A DNA stretch of 64,000 nucleotides, taken from NCBI GenBank assembly GCA_960531495.1, contig OY482849.1, positions 37,666,754 to 37,730,753 on the forward strand, given 5' to 3'. Both the position numbers and the translations under genes were made by a program. Of this stretch, positions 47,911 through 64,000 are shown one piece after another. Positions within the stretch are counted from its first letter, which is position 1. Every line of letters begins with the position of its first letter. The DNA is from Zeus faber (taxonomy: Eukaryota; Chordata; Actinopteri; Zeiformes; Zeidae). Under the pieces are notes generated by a model. The model did no database searches, had not been told where the DNA came from, and was given only the letters and a program-made list of their open reading frames with translations.

Positions 47911-48890
47911 ATAAGTAGTAGTTTCCCAAAGTGCAGCATTCCTCCCGTATGTGCAACTGTCCCATCACCTGAGCTTGATCAGATCACATGATGTATTTGT
48001 CATGATGTACAGCAGATTTACCCAATGAGACCAAATGATAACAAACTGATTTCTCAGATCATCGCAAAGGCATTATTATTATTATTGTTATCATCATTAT
48101 ATATTTACATAATAATAATAATAATAATAATAAGTTTGAGCCGTTCCATCAGTAATCAGTCTATAGAGAAGGGGGTCGTGGCGGACTGCAGCTGCCGGCA
48201 AGCTCGTAGACGTGGTGGTGGTGTGGACCGCTGAATGTCATGCCCAAGGTCATGTCGTTCTTCGTAAAAGTATTCCCAAAGATAAGTAGAAGTAAAAGTA
48301 AAGTAATTAAGTTAAAACAAAGTACTGATGAAATTAATCTAAAACTAAATTGTGATATAAAGACCAATAGCAATATTTTATTTATTGGAGTATTGGTTAC
48401 ATAACCAGAAAGGACACAGACTCTAAATCATCTCTCCAATGAGTCCACTTATTCAAATGGATGTGTTGAATTATTGCCTGGTGGCTGTTGCCATGGGGAC
48501 TCAGTCTTTATCCGTATATTGACTTTATCTACATATTGACGTTTTATATATCATGAGAATTTCTACCAACTTCTCAGTTTGGGAAAGTATGAGAGGGGGG
48601 CGGGGGGGGGGCAGAATCACTAGAAAGAAATTAGAAATTGATTCTCCAAAACTATTCCGTTCTATTGTTTCCATTTTGGTATCCAGCCATACTTTGTTTG
48701 GAAGTTCAATACAATGAGATTATTATTATTATGAAGTTAAGGAACCATTTCCTTTTTACTAGACTTTTGTGTTGTACTCCTTTATTTTTTCAATATGTAA
48801 TAAATAACTGGAGTTTCATACAATTTCCGTTTTTTTTAATATAAAAATCTATGATAAACAAATACAAATAAAAAAATGTCATTCCAGATG
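47911..48890. other. No gene recognised
   Basis: Contains short (ATT)n/(AAT)n runs (48070-48130) and a G-run at 48594-48611. Confidence 0.5.
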
Positions 48891-48894
48891 TTTC

Positions 48895-49425
48895 TCTTTT
48901 GGTCCAGTTGATGCTGGTTCTGGTTCCGTCCAGTTGGTTCTGGTTCCGTCCAGTTGGTTCTTGTTCCATCCAGTTGGTTCTGGTTCCGTCCAGTTAGTTG
49001 TGGTTGAGTCCAGTTGGTTCTTGTTTAGTACAGATGGTTCTGGTTCGGTCCAGTTTGTTCTGGTTCGGTCCAGTTGGTTCTTGTTCCATCCAGCTGGTTG
49101 TGGTTCCGTCTAGTTGGTTCTGGTTTGGTCCAGTTGGTTCTTGTTTGGTACTATTGGTTCTGGTTTGGTACCTTGGTTCTTGTTTGGTCCAGTTGGTTCT
49201 GGTTTGGTCCAGTTGGTTCTTGTTTGGTACCGTTGGTTCTGGTTCGGTGCAGTTGGTTCTTGTTTGGTACAGTTGGTTCTGGTTCCATCCAGTTGGTTCT
49301 GGTTTGTTACCATTGGTTCTGGTTCGGTCCAGTTGGTTCTTGTTTGGTACAGTTTGTTCTGGTTTGGTCCAGTTGGTTCTGGTTTGGTCCAGTTGGTTTT
49401 GGTTCTGGTTCGGTCAAGTTGGACA
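48895..49425. repeat. ~18-bp minisatellite GGTCCAGTTGGTTCTGGTT upstream of cpne1 exon
   Basis: About 28 units of CCAGTTGGTTCTGGTTTGGT and variants, ending about 180 bp before the first cpne1 coding exon. It lies upstream of the ATG, in the intron leading to the start-codon exon if the shared-promoter model holds. Confidence 0.93.
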
Positions 49426-49581
49426 CCAGACTTGGAAGATAGGATTAAAATGTTCCGAAACTAGGTAACGCAAAAAAGTGGATTGATGGGCTGGATGGTG
49501 GCGCTGTAACCACCAACACATCTACTTTGATGTGGTTGTTGAAGCGCTGGTCCTGCAGCCAGGAGTTAAAGAATGTTTTGA

Positions 49582-64000
<14,419 letters not shown>

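Overview
The window is eukaryotic and reads as a teleost (ray-finned fish) chromosome. It has intron-containing vertebrate genes, several fish-type transposon families (Tc1-like, GTF2IRD2-like hAT, jockey/L2-like LINEs and two tRNA-headed SINE families), and a very high load of micro- and minisatellites. The species cannot be named from the sequence alone.

Four genes lie on the + strand: the 3' half of rbm39 (100-9158, seven coding exons seen), complete nfs1 (10843-21189, 13 coding exons), complete single-coding-exon rbm12 (36696-39305), and cpne1 from its start codon to a truncated last visible exon (49609-64000, 14 coding exons seen). These four genes are also neighbours on human chromosome 20q11. 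A CpG-rich segment with a CRE palindrome and a clean donor (28180-28348) is the best candidate for the 5' UTR exon shared by rbm12 and cpne1, as in mammals. rbm12 would then sit inside the first intron of cpne1. The products are an RNA-binding splicing coactivator (RBM39), the mitochondrial cysteine desulfurase of Fe-S assembly (NFS1), a multi-RRM protein (RBM12) and a Ca2+-dependent phospholipid-binding copine (CPNE1).

Layout: 1-9158 rbm39, with LINE, Tc1 and nested SINE insertions and a 63-bp minisatellite against the last exon. 9159-10842 holds the rbm39 3' UTR and the nfs1 promoter. 10843-21189 is nfs1, with Tc1 and hAT insertions. 21190-28180 holds LINEs with nested SINEs and a hAT. 28349-36680 is mostly minisatellites, two SINEs and a Tc1. 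39306-49608 is almost wholly tandem repeat, including a 3.3-kb array of 48-bp units. 49609-64000 is cpne1, with Tc1, two MITEs, LINE and SINE copies and long (AC)n/(TG)n arrays.

The most unusual signal is that several minisatellites are built from the exon-intron junctions they touch. In nfs1 intron 7, one array repeats the intron's own 5' junction and a second repeats its own 3' junction. In the last rbm39 intron a 63-bp unit repeats the 3' splice site plus the first 14 bases of the last exon about 15 times. The nfs1 donor array and the rbm39 array share a core word. A second theme is strand-polar dinucleotide repeats: (AC)n tends to follow donors and (TG)n tends to precede acceptors, including an 83-bp cpne1 intron that could fold on itself almost end to end.
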